Source: Sphingopyxis sp. LK2115
GTDB taxonomy: Bacteria > Pseudomonadota > Alphaproteobacteria > Sphingomonadales > Sphingomonadaceae
Direction of reading: 5' to 3'
NCBI RefSeq assembly: GCF_014595975.1
Contig: NZ_JABWGQ010000036.1
Location: 62,001 to 126,000 of the forward strand
DNA length: 64,000 bases
The notes beneath the pieces were generated by a model. It saw nothing but the letters and a program-made list of their open reading frames with translations. It ran no database searches and was not told the DNA's origin. Made by a program: the position numbers and the translations under genes. This document shows, piece by piece, positions 55,350 through 64,000 of the stretch. Numbering within the stretch: the first letter of the stretch is position 1; every line of letters starts with the position of its first letter.

Positions 55350-56392
55350 CCGAAGATTTATTGATTTCTGCGGACGGCCGCGTCGGCCGCATCTCGCTCA
55401 ATCGCCCCAAGGCGATTCACGCGCTGAACCTTGCAATGTGCCAGGCGATGATCGACGCGCTCGTCAAATGGCGCGCCGACGATGGCATCGAAGCGGTGAC
55501 CATCGACCATAGCGAAGGACGCGGTTTCTGCGCCGGCGGCGACATAAGGATGCTTGCGAAAAGCGGCGCCGGGGATGGAAAGGAAGCGCGGGCCTTTTTT
55601 CACACCGAATATCGGCTCAATCATCTGCTCTTTACCTATCCCAAGCCCGTCGTCGCCTTCATGGACGGCATCACCATGGGCGGCGGGGTCGGCATTTCGC
55701 AGCCCGCCAAATATCGCGTCGCGACCGAGCATACGCGCTTTGCGATGCCCGAGACGGGGATCGGCCTGTTTCCCGATGTCGGTGGCGGCTGGTATCTGCC
55801 ACGGCTCGAAGGCCGCGTCGGGCAATATCTGGCGCTCACGGGCGCACGGCTCGACGGCGCCGATTGCCTCGCGCTCGGCCTCGCGACGCATTATCTGCCG
55901 TCGGAAAAGCTTGCCGAGGCAAAGGCGCGCATCGCCGCGCATCCCGATCGCATCGGCGGTATTTTGGGCGAACTGTCGATCACCGCACCGCCCGCCACGA
56001 TCACCCATCAGATCGACAGGATCAACCGGCTGTTCGCGAGCGATACCTATGAGGAGATCCTCGCCGCGCTCGAATCCGATGGCGGCGAATGGGCGGAAAG
56101 GGAGCTTGCAACCCTGCGCAGCAAATCGCCGCAGACGTGCAAGGTGGCGCTGCGACAGCTCAAGGAGGGGGCGGAGATGCACGATTTCGCCGCCGAGATG
56201 GCGCAGGAATATGCAATCGGCAGCCGCGTCGTGACGATGCATGACTTCATCGAGGGTGTGCGCGCGCTGATCATCGACAAGGACAACAGCCCGCGATGGA
56301 ATCCGCCGACGCCCGAGGCGGTGACCGACGACTGGATCGACGCGATCTTTGCGCCGTTGCCCGAGAATGAGAAATGGACCCCGCTCGCCTAG
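55346..56392 (+). CDS. 3-hydroxyisobutyryl-CoA hydrolase (HIBCH type)
   Basis: Enoyl-CoA hydratase/isomerase superfamily hydrolase, 348 residues, removing CoA from 3-hydroxyisobutyryl-CoA. The long form with EGRGFCAGGDIRML, FMDGITMGGGVGISQPA and GLFPDVGGGWYLPRL is characteristic of HIBCH rather than of ordinary hydratases. It follows the acyl-CoA dehydrogenase by a 4-base overlap and is separated from the next gene by a large hairpin. Confidence 0.92.
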   Translation: MTEDLLISADGRVGRISLNRPKAIHALNLAMCQAMIDALVKWRADDGIEAVTIDHSEGRGFCAGGDIRMLAKSGAGDGKEARAFFHTEYRLNHLLFTYPKPVVAFMDGITMGGGVGISQPAKYRVATEHTRFAMPETGIGLFPDVGGGWYLPRLEGRVGQYLALTGARLDGADCLALGLATHYLPSEKLAEAKARIAAHPDRIGGILGELSITAPPATITHQIDRINRLFASDTYEEILAALESDGGEWAERELATLRSKSPQTCKVALRQLKEGAEMHDFAAEMAQEYAIGSRVVTMHDFIEGVRALIIDKDNSPRWNPPTPEAVTDDWIDAIFAPLPENEKWTPLA

Positions 56393-56394
56393 AC

Positions 56395-56464
56395 CGTCGC
56401 CCCCGCAAGGGCGGGGGCCGGTTGCGGCAACTCGCCAACGGCCCCCGCCCTTGCGGGGGCGACG
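56395..56464. repeat. Perfect 26-bp inverted repeat (family B) inside the valine cluster
   Basis: The left arm (56395-56420, beginning CGTCGCCCCCGCAAGGGCG) is the exact complement of the right arm (56439-56464), with an 18-base loop. The hairpin lies between the hydrolase and enoyl-CoA hydratase genes, ending just before the latter's ribosome-binding site, and could stabilise or attenuate transcription across the operon. Confidence 0.85.
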
Positions 56465-56475
56465 GAGAATGAAAA

Positions 56476-57258
56476 ATGACATACGAAACCCTGCTCGTCG
56501 AAACGCGCGGCGCCGTCACCCTGGTGACGCTCAACCGCCCGCAGGCGCTGAATGCGCTCAATTCGGGCGTGCTCGACGATCTGATCGCCGCCTTCGCCGC
56601 CTTCGAGGCCGACGCCAGCCAGCGCTGCGCCGTGCTCACCGGCGCGGGTGACAAGGCGTTCGCCGCGGGCGCCGACATCAAGGAAATGGCCGACAAGCCG
56701 GCGGCCGATTTCTATCTCGAAGATTTCTTCTCGAAATGGACGAGCGATTTCGTGAAGAAGGTTCGCAAGCCGTGGATCGCCGCGGTCAACGGCTTTGCGC
56801 TCGGCGGCGGCTGCGAACTCGCGATGATGGCCGATTTCATCATCGCGTCGGACAAGGCAAAGTTCGGCCAGCCCGAAATCAAGCTCGGCGTCGCGCCCGG
56901 CATGGGCGGATCGCAGCGGCTGACCCGCGCGGTCGGCAAGGCGAAGGCGATGGAAATGTGCCTGACCGGCCGGATGATGGACGCCGAGGAAGCCGAACGG
57001 TCGGGGCTCGTTGCGCGCGTCGTGAGCCATGAAAGCCTCATCGACGAGGCGGTAAAGACCGCGACGCTCATCGCGTCGATGCCGCCGATGGCCGCGATGG
57101 TGAACAAGGACATGGTCAACGCGGCCTATGAGACGACGCTCGACCAGGGCCTGATCTACGAACGCCGCCTGTTCCAGATCCTCGCCGCGACCGAGGACAA
57201 GATGGAAGGCATGGCCGCCTTTATCGAGAAACGCGAAGGCGTGTGGAAGGGGCGGTGA
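56476..57258 (+). CDS. Enoyl-CoA hydratase
   Basis: A 260-residue crotonase-fold hydratase. Oxyanion-hole motifs [10 protein letters not shown] and [15 protein letters not shown] are present, with the catalytic Glu in [13 protein letters not shown]. It would hydrate methacrylyl-CoA to 3-hydroxyisobutyryl-CoA in this cluster. It is two bases upstream of mmsB. Confidence 0.92.
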   Translation: MTYETLLVETRGAVTLVTLNRPQALNALNSGVLDDLIAAFAAFEADASQRCAVLTGAGDKAFAAGADIKEMADKPAADFYLEDFFSKWTSDFVKKVRKPWIAAVNGFALGGGCELAMMADFIIASDKAKFGQPEIKLGVAPGMGGSQRLTRAVGKAKAMEMCLTGRMMDAEEAERSGLVARVVSHESLIDEAVKTATLIASMPPMAAMVNKDMVNAAYETTLDQGLIYERRLFQILAATEDKMEGMAAFIEKREGVWKGR

Positions 57259-57259
57259 C

Positions 57260-58135
57260 ATGAAGATCGCATTCATCGGACTCGGCAATATGGGCGGCGG
57301 GATGGCCGCGAATCTCGCGAAAGCAGGCCATGACGTCCGCGCCTTTGATCTCAACGAGGACGCGCTGGCGCGGGCGGTGGAGGCAGGCTGCGCCCGCACC
57401 GCGTCGGCTGCCGAAGCCGTCACCGGTGCCGACGCGGTGGTCACGATGCTGCCCGCGGGCAAGCATGTCGCCGCGGTCTACGATGCCGATGTCTTCCCGA
57501 ACGCGGCGCCCGGCACATTGCTGCTCGACTGCTCGACGATCGACGTTGCAACCGCGCGCGCCAATATCGAGGCTGCGACGGCCAGGGGCCTCGTCGCGGT
57601 CGATGCGCCGGTGTCGGGCGGCATCGCGGCCGCCAACGCCGGAACGCTGACCTTCATGGTCGGCGGGACGGGCGAGGGGTTTGCGCGCGCCGAACCGATT
57701 CTCGCCAAAATGGGCAAGGCGGTGATCCACGCGGGTGATGCGGGGGCGGGGCAGGCGGCGAAAATCTGCAACAACATGCTGCTCGGCGCGTCGATGGTGG
57801 CGACGTGCGAGACGCTCGCGCTTGCACAGAAGCTCGGCCTCGATCCGCAGACATTTTTCGACATCGCCAGCGTGTCGTCGGGGCAATGCTGGTCGCTGAC
57901 CAGCTATGCACCGCTTCCCGGCGTCGGGCCGACGACACCCGCCGACAATGATTACAAGGGCGGTTTTGCGGCGGCGCTGATGCTCAAGGATCTGCGCCTC
58001 GCGATGGAAGCTGCCGCCAGCGTCAACGCCGATGTGCCGATGGGGGCAAAGGCGCGCGAGCTTTACGAAGCGTTTGTCGAGGTCGACACGGAAGGGCACG
58101 ACTTTTCGGCGATCATCCGCACCTTGCAGGGTTGA
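57260..58135 (+). CDS. mmsB: 3-Hydroxyisobutyrate dehydrogenase
   Basis: NAD-dependent enzyme oxidising 3-hydroxyisobutyrate to methylmalonate semialdehyde. A 291-residue beta-hydroxyacid dehydrogenase with the Rossmann [17 protein letters not shown], the substrate motif [16 protein letters not shown] and the catalytic Lys in [13 protein letters not shown]. Last gene of the valine cluster. Confidence 0.94.
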   Translation: MKIAFIGLGNMGGGMAANLAKAGHDVRAFDLNEDALARAVEAGCARTASAAEAVTGADAVVTMLPAGKHVAAVYDADVFPNAAPGTLLLDCSTIDVATARANIEAATARGLVAVDAPVSGGIAAANAGTLTFMVGGTGEGFARAEPILAKMGKAVIHAGDAGAGQAAKICNNMLLGASMVATCETLALAQKLGLDPQTFFDIASVSSGQCWSLTSYAPLPGVGPTTPADNDYKGGFAAALMLKDLRLAMEAAASVNADVPMGAKARELYEAFVEVDTEGHDFSAIIRTLQG

Positions 58136-58205
58136 TTGCCCTCGACTTGTCGCGCCTTCCGGGGCTAAGGCCGCGCGCGAATCAAGAAAAGACAGGATTT
58201 CTCCC

Positions 58206-58742
58206 ATGCGTATCGACCTCATTCCGGCGGGCGACAACCCGCCCGAAAGCCTCAACGTCCTGATCGAAGTGCCGATCGGCGGCGAGCCGGTGAAATATGA
58301 GTTCGACAAGGCGTCGGGCGCGCTGTTCGTCGACCGCTTCCTGCACACGCCGATGCGCTATCCCGCCAATTACGGTTTCATTCCACACACGCTCGGCGAC
58401 GATGGCGACCCGTTGGACGCGCTCGTCGTCGCACGCTCGCCAATCGTTGCGGGGGCGGTGGTCAAATGCCGCCCGATCGGCGTGCTGATGATGGAGGACG
58501 ATGCCGGCGGCGACGAAAAATTGCTCTGCGTGCCGGTGAACAAGACCTTTCCCTATTACAAGGATGTCGCGAGCTACACCGATATGCCGCCGATCGTGCT
58601 GCAACAGATCGAGCATTTCTTTACTCATTACAAGGATCTCGAACCCGGCAAATGGGCCAAGCTCAATGGCTGGGGCGATGTCGACGAAGCCAGGCGCATC
58701 ATTGTCGAAGCGGTCGAGCGCGCGAAAAAAGTCGGCTTCTGA
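58206..58742 (+). CDS. ppa: Inorganic pyrophosphatase
   Basis: Family I soluble pyrophosphatase, hydrolysing PPi to phosphate. The 178-residue protein has the metal-binding signature [10 protein letters not shown] and [13 protein letters not shown] 58206 follows an AGGATTTCTCCC leader (58195 onward). It is 70 bases after mmsB and may be read with it or separately. Confidence 0.95.
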   Translation: MRIDLIPAGDNPPESLNVLIEVPIGGEPVKYEFDKASGALFVDRFLHTPMRYPANYGFIPHTLGDDGDPLDALVVARSPIVAGAVVKCRPIGVLMMEDDAGGDEKLLCVPVNKTFPYYKDVASYTDMPPIVLQQIEHFFTHYKDLEPGKWAKLNGWGDVDEARRIIVEAVERAKKVGF

Positions 58743-58749
58743 AACATAT

Positions 58750-58840
58750 GTCGCCCCTGCGAAGGCGGGGGGACGCTATCGGCTTGCGCCAGACGCGTCG
58801 TGCAGGATCGCCAACGGCCTGCGCCTTCGCGGCGGCGACG
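58750..58840. repeat. Intergenic palindromic repeat (family B)
   Basis: GTCGCCCCTGCGAAGGCGGG (58750 onward) has an imperfect inverse copy, GCGCCTTCGCGGCGGCGAC (about 58821-58839), between the convergent ppa and mscS genes. Confidence 0.5.
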
Positions 58841-58842
58841 AT

Positions 58843-60138
58843 TCAAGCATTCGGCTTCGGTGCCGTCGCGGGCGCGGGCATCGAGCGCACGTGCAGGTCG
58901 CGCTGCGGATAGGGGATTTCGATCCCCGACTCCTGAAACCTGTCCCAGATGCGCAGAAAGACGTCGCCCTTGATATTGCCGATCCCGGCCTCAGGGTCGG
59001 TGATCCAGAAGCGCACTTCATGGTCGACGCTGCTGTCGCCGAAAGCGGTGATCCAGCACACCGGCGCGGGCTCGGCCAGCACGCGCTTCGTCTGGCTGGC
59101 CGCTTCGATCATCAGCTGCTGCGCCAGCCGCAGGTCGGTGCCATAGGCGACTCCCACCGCGATGCTCACGCGCACCGCACGGCTCGAATAGCTCCAGTTT
59201 TCGACCTCCTGCGTCATCAGGATTTCGTTGGGGATCAGATGCTCCTTGCCCTCGCGCGTGATCACCGACACCGCGCGAACACCGATCTTGTTCACCCAGC
59301 CAAAGCTGTCGCCAACGGCGATGACGTCGCCCGGCTTGATCGATCGGTCCATCAACAGGATGATCCCCGCGATCAGATTGCCGACGGTTTTTTGCAGCCC
59401 GAAACCGATTGCCAGCCCGAGCGCGCCTGAAAACACCGCAAAGGCGGTGAGGTCGATACCCAATATGTCGATGCCGACAAAAAAGGCGGCGACGATAATC
59501 ACCACCGCCGAAATCTTTTCGATGAGCAACCGCTGTGTCGGATCGAAACGATCGCTGCGCCTGATGGCCCGGCGCAGCACGCGCGTCGCGAGCCGCACCA
59601 GCGTGAAGAGAATGACCACGGTCACCAGCAGGTTGACGACGGTGAGCAGCGAGAAGTGCCGCGCACCGATCGAGAAGCCAAAGGCGTCCAGCCGCTCCTG
59701 CAGCAGTTCCAGCCCGCCGACCGCACGTGACAACATGACGACGAGCGCGACCAATGCCGCCGTCAGCGCCGTCCCGTCTCCGAGCCCCACGCCGATCAGA
59801 ATATGCCGCACCAGCGCTGCGACGCCGAATGCGAACAGCAGGTTCAGCAGCAGCAACGCATAGGGGTGCCAGGGCCAGAGCGCCCCTGCGATACCGACGA
59901 TCAGCAGCGCGGCGGTCCAGCCGAGAATTGCGCCGGCGCGTTCGGTGAGCGGCCCGCGCGCGCCGAAATCCTGCCCGTGCAGCCAGTCGGCAAGCCGCGG
60001 CCCGATCCGCCTGCTGGCGAGCCGGTTCGCGGCGAGTGCGAGCACAGCCAGCGCCGCGGCGACGCCGAGCTCAACCAGTTGCGCTTCGGCAAGCGCCGGA
60101 AAACCCATGCGGGCGAGCAGGGCGTCGAGGCTGTTCAC
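58843..60138 (-). CDS. MscS-family mechanosensitive channel
   Basis: A 431-residue MscS-type channel with five or more membrane segments in the first half. The pore helix and beta domain are clear: AFAVFSGALGLAIGFGLQ, KTVGNLIAGIILLMDRSIKP, then GDVIAVGDSFGWVNKIGVRA. Start GTG 60138 overlaps the metC stop by 4 bases (GTGA), so it is cotranscribed with metC. Confidence 0.9.
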   Translation of the reverse strand: MNSLDALLARMGFPALAEAQLVELGVAAALAVLALAANRLASRRIGPRLADWLHGQDFGARGPLTERAGAILGWTAALLIVGIAGALWPWHPYALLLLNLLFAFGVAALVRHILIGVGLGDGTALTAALVALVVMLSRAVGGLELLQERLDAFGFSIGARHFSLLTVVNLLVTVVILFTLVRLATRVLRRAIRRSDRFDPTQRLLIEKISAVVIIVAAFFVGIDILGIDLTAFAVFSGALGLAIGFGLQKTVGNLIAGIILLMDRSIKPGDVIAVGDSFGWVNKIGVRAVSVITREGKEHLIPNEILMTQEVENWSYSSRAVRVSIAVGVAYGTDLRLAQQLMIEAASQTKRVLAEPAPVCWITAFGDSSVDHEVRFWITDPEAGIGNIKGDVFLRIWDRFQESGIEIPYPQRDLHVRSMPAPATAPKPNA

Positions 60139-61337
60139 GCCGTCATCGCGGCAAAGCCGCGCGCGAGGTCGGCGATCAGGTCGGCGGGGTCTTCGAGCCC
60201 GATCGACAGGCGAACCAGCGGGTCGGGGTCGGCCCAGCGCGTCGCGGTGCGGATGCCTGCGGGGTCGGCGGGCACGATCAGGCTTTCATAACCGCCCCAG
60301 CTGAAACCGATGCCGAAATGACCGAGCGCGTCGATGAAGCGTGTGCGTGCCTCCTCGTCGGCGCCCTTCAGCGTAAAGCCGAACAGCCCGCTGGTGCCTG
60401 CAAAATCGCGCGACCAGATGGCATGGCCCGCGTCGCCGGCCAGGGCCGGGTGGAGCACACGGCCGACCTCGCCGCGCGCCGCAAGCCAGCGCGCGACCGC
60501 AAGGCCGTTCTCGCCATGCCGCTGCATCCGCACGTCGAGCGTGCGCAGCCCGCGCAACATGAGTGCGCAATCGTCGGGCGACACCGACTGGCCGAGCTGA
60601 TAGGCGGCGCTGCGCAGCTTCGGCCACACCGCGCGCGTCGCGGTGAGCGAGCCCATCATGGCGTCGCTGTGCCCGCCGACATATTTGGTAAGGCTTATCA
60701 TCGCGACATCGACCCCGTGCGCCAGCGCGGGAAAGAGCAAGGGCGTCGCCCAGCTATTGTCGATCATCGTCAGCACGCCGCGCGCGCGCGCGACGCGGGT
60801 GATCGCGGGCACATCCTGCACCTCGAAAGTCAGGCTGCCCGGTGATTCGAGGAAGATCAGCTTCGTTTCCGGGCGGATCAGCGCGGCAATCTCCGCGCCG
60901 ACAAGCGGATCATAATAGGTCGTTTCGACCCCCAGTCGCCGCAGCATCCCGTCGCAGAAGGCGCGCGTCGGTTCATAGGCGCTGTCGACCATCAGCAGAT
61001 GATCGCCGGGCGACAAGAGCGCGAGCAGCCCCGCCGAATTGGCGGCGACACCCGAAGGATAGAGCAGCGTCCCCTCGGCCCCCGGCTCCATCGCGGTCAG
61101 CGCGTCGGCAAGCGCCCACACCGTCGGCGTCCCGCGGCGGCCGTAATAGAGCCTGTCGTGGGTCGCATGGCCACGCGCCTTCAGATCGGCAACATTGTCG
61201 TAAAGGATGGTCGAGGCGCGCCAGACGGGCGGATTGACGATGCCGCCGCCCAGCCGCGGGTCGCCGGTCCATTCGGGCCGTCGTCCGCCCTGCACAAGCT
61301 TTGTGGACGGGCGGAGGCTGTCGTCGTCATTCGTCAT
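60135..61337 (-). CDS. metC: Cystathionine beta-lyase
   Basis: PLP-dependent Cys/Met metabolism enzyme, 400 residues, making homocysteine from cystathionine. Conserved stretches: STKLVQGGRRPEWTGDP, YGRRGTPTVWALADAL, LLYPSGVAANSAG and the PLP Lys in SLTKYVGGHSDAMMGS. The start is ATG 61337. It is followed by mscS and preceded by chrA. Confidence 0.92.
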   Translation of the reverse strand: MTNDDDSLRPSTKLVQGGRRPEWTGDPRLGGGIVNPPVWRASTILYDNVADLKARGHATHDRLYYGRRGTPTVWALADALTAMEPGAEGTLLYPSGVAANSAGLLALLSPGDHLLMVDSAYEPTRAFCDGMLRRLGVETTYYDPLVGAEIAALIRPETKLIFLESPGSLTFEVQDVPAITRVARARGVLTMIDNSWATPLLFPALAHGVDVAMISLTKYVGGHSDAMMGSLTATRAVWPKLRSAAYQLGQSVSPDDCALMLRGLRTLDVRMQRHGENGLAVARWLAARGEVGRVLHPALAGDAGHAIWSRDFAGTSGLFGFTLKGADEEARTRFIDALGHFGIGFSWGGYESLIVPADPAGIRTATRWADPDPLVRLSIGLEDPADLIADLARGFAAMTA

Positions 61338-61357
61338 CGGCCAATCGTAGCGAAGCG

Positions 61358-62695
61358 CTAGGTAAAATCCAGTGGCCCACCGGCAAAGCCGACCACGAGC
61401 CCCGCCACCGAACAGATCGCGAGCACCGGCACGATCCCCATTCTGAAGCGAAAGAGCAGCAGCGCCGCGAGCAGCGCCAGTGCCAGTGCGCGAGGATCGA
61501 GGCTGGCGAGCACCGGCAGCTCCGTGCCCCATCCGCTACGGACAAGCTCGCGGAACAGCACATGCAGCGCAAACCACAGCGCCAGGTTGGCGATCACGCC
61601 GACGACCGCCGCGGTCACCGCCGCCAGCGCGCCCTTCAGTCCTGCCGCACGCTCGAGCCGGTCGATCCACGGCGCAAAGGTGAAAATCCACAGGAAACAG
61701 GGCGCAAAGGTGACCCACAGCGTCAGCCCCGCACCCAGCAACGCCGCAATAAATGGCGTAAAGGGCGCCGCATCGCGATAGGCGGCAAGAAAGCCGACGA
61801 ACTGCGTTACCAGAATCAGCGGTCCCGGCGTCGTTTCGGCGAGTCCCAGCCCGTCGGCCATCTCGCCGGGCCGCAGCCAGCCGAACCCCGACACCGCTTC
61901 CTGCGCCATATAGGCGAGCACCGCATAGGCGCCGCCGAAGGTTACCACCGCGAGCTGCGAGAAAAAGACGCCGATGTCCCACAGGACATGTTCCTGTCCC
62001 AGGGTTACGAGGATCAGCAGCATCGGCGCCGCCCAGATCGCGCCCCACATGAGCATCGCCGCAACGCTTTGCCGCCACGGGGAGCGTGCGTGCACAATCG
62101 GCGCCGCCGCAGCGGGCGCGAGCTTGAGCCAGCCCGGCCGCCAGCGCCCCGCTGCCCAGCCGGTCAGCAGCGCTGCCAGAATGACGAGCGGGAAGGGGAA
62201 GGTCAAAATAGCGACGGCGACGAAGGAAGCGGCAGCGATGCTGCGCTGCAGCGGCGTCTTGAGCGCACGTCCGGCGATGCGCAGCAACGCCTGCACCACG
62301 ATCGCCAATACCGCCGCTTTTATGCCAAGGAACAGCGCAGCGAACCAGTCCAGTCCCGCCGCCATCACATAAAGCATCGACAGGCCGAGCATCACCAGCG
62401 CGCCCGGAATAATGAACAGCAGCCCTGCTGCCAGACCACCCTTCAGCCCGTGCAGCCGCCAGCCGATCCAGGTCGCGAGTTGCTGCGCCTCGGGCCCCGG
62501 CAGCAGGTGGCAGAAATTGAGCGCATGGAGAAAGGTCGCCTCGTCGACCCAGCGGCGCTCATCGACGAACTCGCGGTGCATCAGCGCGATCTGCCCGGCG
62601 GGGCCGCCGAAACTCAAACATCCGATCCGCGCATAAGCGCGCACCGCTTCTGCAAAACCGGGGGTTACGGGATCGGCAAAATCGGTCATCGTCAT
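61358..62695 (-). CDS. chrA: Chromate transporter (ChrA family)
   Basis: Two-domain CHR-type membrane transporter, 445 residues. Each half carries a CHR signature: FGGPAGQIALMHREFVDE in the N-terminal half and FGGAYAVLAYMAQEAV in the second, each followed by LPGPEAQQLATWIGW and TTPGPLILVTQFVGF. The family exports chromate in some members; the real substrate is unproven here. Start MTMTDFADP at 62695. Confidence 0.92.
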   Translation of the reverse strand: MTMTDFADPVTPGFAEAVRAYARIGCLSFGGPAGQIALMHREFVDERRWVDEATFLHALNFCHLLPGPEAQQLATWIGWRLHGLKGGLAAGLLFIIPGALVMLGLSMLYVMAAGLDWFAALFLGIKAAVLAIVVQALLRIAGRALKTPLQRSIAAASFVAVAILTFPFPLVILAALLTGWAAGRWRPGWLKLAPAAAAPIVHARSPWRQSVAAMLMWGAIWAAPMLLILVTLGQEHVLWDIGVFFSQLAVVTFGGAYAVLAYMAQEAVSGFGWLRPGEMADGLGLAETTPGPLILVTQFVGFLAAYRDAAPFTPFIAALLGAGLTLWVTFAPCFLWIFTFAPWIDRLERAAGLKGALAAVTAAVVGVIANLALWFALHVLFRELVRSGWGTELPVLASLDPRALALALLAALLLFRFRMGIVPVLAICSVAGLVVGFAGGPLDFT

Positions 62696-62847
62696 GCTTC
62701 TCCAGCCGGCAAAGCCGGGTGAAAAAACAACGCTTGGGCGAATGCCTGACCGGGAGGTTGTCTTGCCCCGATGCCGCGAGATTAGCGCGGCGCCGGGACG
62801 CGACAAGCACAAAAAGGCATTGCGGGGCGAAAGCCGCGCTTCGTGCG

Positions 62848-63687
62848 TCAGGCCGCGCCGGTCGCCTTGGGCGTCGCGGCATCGGCGCCCCATTCGAGCC
62901 AGCTACCGTCATAGACCGCGACATCGTCCTTACCGAGCAGATGCGCTCCAAAGGCGACGACGGCGGCGGTCATGCCGCTTCCGCAGGTTGCGACGAGCGG
63001 CTTGTCGAGGTCGATTCCGGCGGCGTCGAAAGCGGCCTTGAGGTCATCGCCGCGCTTCCAGGTGCCGTCGGCGTTGAACAATTCGCCGTGCGGCAGGTTG
63101 CGCGATCCCGGAATATGGCCGGGCGCCAGGCCGGGGCGCGGGTCGCGTTCCTCGCCGGTGAAGCGCGCCGAGGGGCGCGCGTCGACCACCTGTTCGGCAC
63201 GACTGTCGAGATTGGCGAGCATCTGTTCCTTGGTCCGCACCGCCTTGGCGTCGCGCCACACGGTGAAGTGGCGGTGGCGCAGCGTTTGCTTGCCCATTTC
63301 GAGCGCGCGGCCTTCGACCTTCCACTTGGCGAGGCCGCCGTCGAGCAGCGCGACGTCGTGTGCGCCGAACAATTTGAGCAGCCACCAGGCGCGCGCCGCA
63401 CTCTTGAGTGGGCTGTCGTCATACAGCACGATGCGGCTGCCATCGCCCAGGCCGAGCGACTGCATGCGGCTTGCGAATTTTTCGGCGGGCGGCGCCATAT
63501 TCTCGATCGCGCTCGACGTGTCGGTCAGTTCGGCCAGGTCCATGAACACCGCGCCGGGAATGTGCCCCGCCTCATATTCGGCGCGCGCGTCGCGATCGGT
63601 CCCCAGGAATTTCGTCGCATCAACGACCCGCAGGTCCGATGCCCCCAGTTCGCGTTCCAGCCAGTCGGTTGAAACCAAGGCGTCCAT
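62848..63687 (-). CDS. sseA: 3-Mercaptopyruvate sulfurtransferase / rhodanese
   Basis: A 279-residue two-domain rhodanese. The active-site loop CGSGMTAA with Cys at about residue 236 fits mercaptopyruvate sulfurtransferase (CGSGVTA-like) rather than thiosulfate sulfurtransferase. The N-terminal domain is inactive, as usual. A GGAGCATG-type ribosome-binding site lies just upstream of ATG 63687. Confidence 0.92.
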   Translation of the reverse strand: MDALVSTDWLERELGASDLRVVDATKFLGTDRDARAEYEAGHIPGAVFMDLAELTDTSSAIENMAPPAEKFASRMQSLGLGDGSRIVLYDDSPLKSAARAWWLLKLFGAHDVALLDGGLAKWKVEGRALEMGKQTLRHRHFTVWRDAKAVRTKEQMLANLDSRAEQVVDARPSARFTGEERDPRPGLAPGHIPGSRNLPHGELFNADGTWKRGDDLKAAFDAAGIDLDKPLVATCGSGMTAAVVAFGAHLLGKDDVAVYDGSWLEWGADAATPKATGAA

Positions 63688-63871
63688 GTCATGCTCCTGT
63701 TACCGCCGGTCGGGAACCGTTTTGCCTGTTCCTCGTCCGGCCATCCTGCTGTGGCTTCTTTCCGGGGATGATCAGCCTATGCCCCCACCTGTGCTTTTTC
63801 AAGCGGGTCCGCTCTGCCCCAGCCTTTGCTGCACCGCAACAACAAAAGCGGCGGATTGCCGCCCTGCGCGC

Positions 63872-64000
63872 CTATTGGCTGCGGCGAATCGCGGTCGGCC
63901 GGGCGGCGGGGCGATCGACCACATAGGCGGCGCGGTCGAGCGCGAGCGGCGCAAGCTTGTCGCTGCCAGCCCCCTGTTCGCGACCGAGGACGAAGCTGCC
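63872..64000 (-). CDS. C-terminal end of an unidentified protein (cut by window)
   Basis: The last 42 codons of a leftward gene that enters from beyond the right edge, ending at TAG 63872. The visible residues (GSFVLGREQGAGSDKLAP, then basic RPTAIRRSQ at the end) are not enough to name a family. Confidence 0.5.
   Translation of the reverse strand, partial: GSFVLGREQGAGSDKLAPLALDRAAYVVDRPAARPTAIRRSQ

Overview
The window looks like a chromosomal segment of a high-GC alphaproteobacterium of the order Sphingomonadales (Sphingopyxis or Sphingomonas-like). This rests on gene order (hrcA-grpE divergent from rph-rdgB-hemW; rsmI-lpoA-yraN-gshB; DUF1285-nudix-cca), on a TonB-ExbB-ExbD-ExbD operon, on a TonB-dependent receptor of the Caulobacter/Xanthomonas type, and on REP-like palindromes resembling those usual between sphingomonad genes. 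No rRNA, tRNA, CRISPR array, insertion sequence or prophage was found. The genus is an inference.

Layout. 1-9.4 kb: housekeeping genes (grpE, cut by the left edge; hrcA; rph; two small unknown genes; rdgB; hemW; a XerC-type recombinase; a DedA protein; gshB; yraN; rsmI). 9.4-17.2 kb: an LpoA-like lipoprotein, infC with a probable non-ATG start, a TANGO2/NRDE protein, a headless TetR remnant coupled to a membrane protein, then DUF1285, CoA pyrophosphatase and cca, and a GGDEF-EAL protein. 17.2-23.5 kb: parC, glpX, hom and two secreted proteins of unknown function. 23.7-26.4 kb: the tonB-exbB-exbD-exbD energy-transduction operon. 26.6-30.9 kb: sodC, an MFS transporter, a low-molecular-weight phosphatase overlapping thpR tail to tail, and a BI-1/YccA membrane protein.

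30.9-50.3 kb is the most interesting part: a pectin/galacturonate utilisation locus under a LacI-family repressor. It holds an RpiB-family (DhuI-like) deoxyuronate isomerase, a KduD-like dehydrogenase, KDG kinase, two exported or export-like esterases, a cupin protein, a PL1 pectate lyase, a large TonB-dependent receptor, a GH43 enzyme, altronate dehydratase (uxaA), a hydratase-family protein, a hexuronate MFS transporter, uronate isomerase (uxaC) and a mannitol-dehydrogenase-family uronate oxidoreductase. The unsaturated-uronate branch (isomerase plus SDR) and the galacturonate branch (UxaC, UxaB/UxuB, UxaA) meet at 2-keto-3-deoxygluconate and then KdgK. A 14-bp palindrome (consensus TGACACCGGTGTCA) recurs in the promoter regions of these genes and is the likely LacI operator. 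The transporter gene carries one in-frame amber codon. A sixth related site lies upstream of the tonB operon.

50.4-58.1 kb: a LysR gene divergent from a valine-degradation cluster (mmsA, acyl-CoA dehydrogenase, 3-hydroxyisobutyryl-CoA hydrolase, enoyl-CoA hydratase, mmsB). A lipoprotein, an I78-type peptidase-inhibitor protein and a RidA protein are embedded in it. 58.2-64 kb: ppa, an MscS channel, metC, chrA, a 3-mercaptopyruvate sulfurtransferase, and the C-terminal end of an unidentified gene at the right edge.
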